Source: Salmonella enterica subsp. houtenae serovar Houten (GTDB taxonomy: Bacteria > Pseudomonadota > Gammaproteobacteria > Enterobacterales > Enterobacteriaceae). From it: a stretch of DNA of 64,000 nt. The DNA lies in assembly GCA_900478215.1 (NCBI GenBank), contig LS483478.1:1178001-1242000 (forward strand), written 5' to 3'. This document shows, one piece after another, positions 64,000 through 64,000 of this stretch; positions within the stretch are counted from its first letter, which is position 1; each line of letters opens with the position of its first letter. Below the pieces are notes generated by a model. It made no database searches. It was not told the origin of the DNA and worked only from the letters and a program-made list of their open reading frames with translations. Both the position numbers and the translations under genes were made by a program.

Positions 64000-64000
64000 G

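Noticed and set aside
1..64000. CRISPR arrays, tRNA genes and insertion sequences
   Set aside because: I saw no regularly spaced repeats, tRNA-like cloverleaf sequences or transposase genes anywhere in the window.

Overview
The window is chromosomal DNA of an enteric gammaproteobacterium, almost certainly Salmonella (S. enterica or a close relative). Nearly every protein closely matches its Escherichia coli counterpart, and gene order follows the E. coli segment from pgpC/purL to der/yfgJ. Typical Salmonella additions are present: cadCBA placed between glnB and hmp, the asrABC sulfite reductase operon, a DUF1007/NicO metal-transport pair, and a DMSO-reductase-like operon beside ndk. No tRNA, rRNA, CRISPR array, prophage or transposase gene was seen.

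Layout. 1-1.95 kb: the end of a PTS EIIC gene, then pgpC and tadA. 2-7.7 kb: mltF (-) divergent from purL (+), with a PurR box. 7.7-12.1 kb: three GlrR sites and a sigma-54 promoter drive the small RNA GlmY, followed by glrK-qseG-glrR and glnB. 12.2-19.2 kb: dtpC, cadA, cadB and cadC (all -), the lysine-dependent acid response. 19.3-24.7 kb: hmp (-) and glyA (+) divergent, with NsrR and PurR sites between them, then hcaT and csiE. 24.8-29.3 kb: a ZevAB-like pair, then asrCBA (-). 29.6-39.5 kb: suhB, trmJ, the complete isc operon (iscRSUA-hscBA-fdx-iscX), pepB and sseB. 39.5-40.05 kb: a gene-free but highly structured interval that probably holds small RNAs. 40-48.4 kb: sseA (-), then yfhM (alpha-2-macroglobulin) and pbpC. 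48.4-53.2 kb: an FNR-box-preceded molybdoenzyme operon of four genes. 53.3-62.6 kb: ndk, rlmN, rodZ, ispG, hisS, yfgM, bamB, der, yfgJ. 62.8-64 kb: a protealysin-type M4 metalloprotease (cut by the window end) followed directly by a small emfourin-like protein, both on the - strand.

The most striking observation is in the molybdoenzyme operon. The gene for the DmsB-like electron-transfer subunit carries an in-frame TGA at 50962-50964, exactly where DmsB has the first cysteine of its first [4Fe-4S] motif. The reading frame is otherwise intact. Either this is selenocysteine used as an iron-sulfur ligand, or it is a recent nonsense mutation that disables the operon. Small hairpins follow the TGA, one exposing an AGGU loop 19 nt downstream, but I cannot fold the RNA or check conservation here.

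Other points of interest are the structured sseB-sseA interval with a 17-bp direct repeat, ERIC-type repeats around the isc operon, the protease/inhibitor pair, and a possible Zur half-site before the metal-transport pair.
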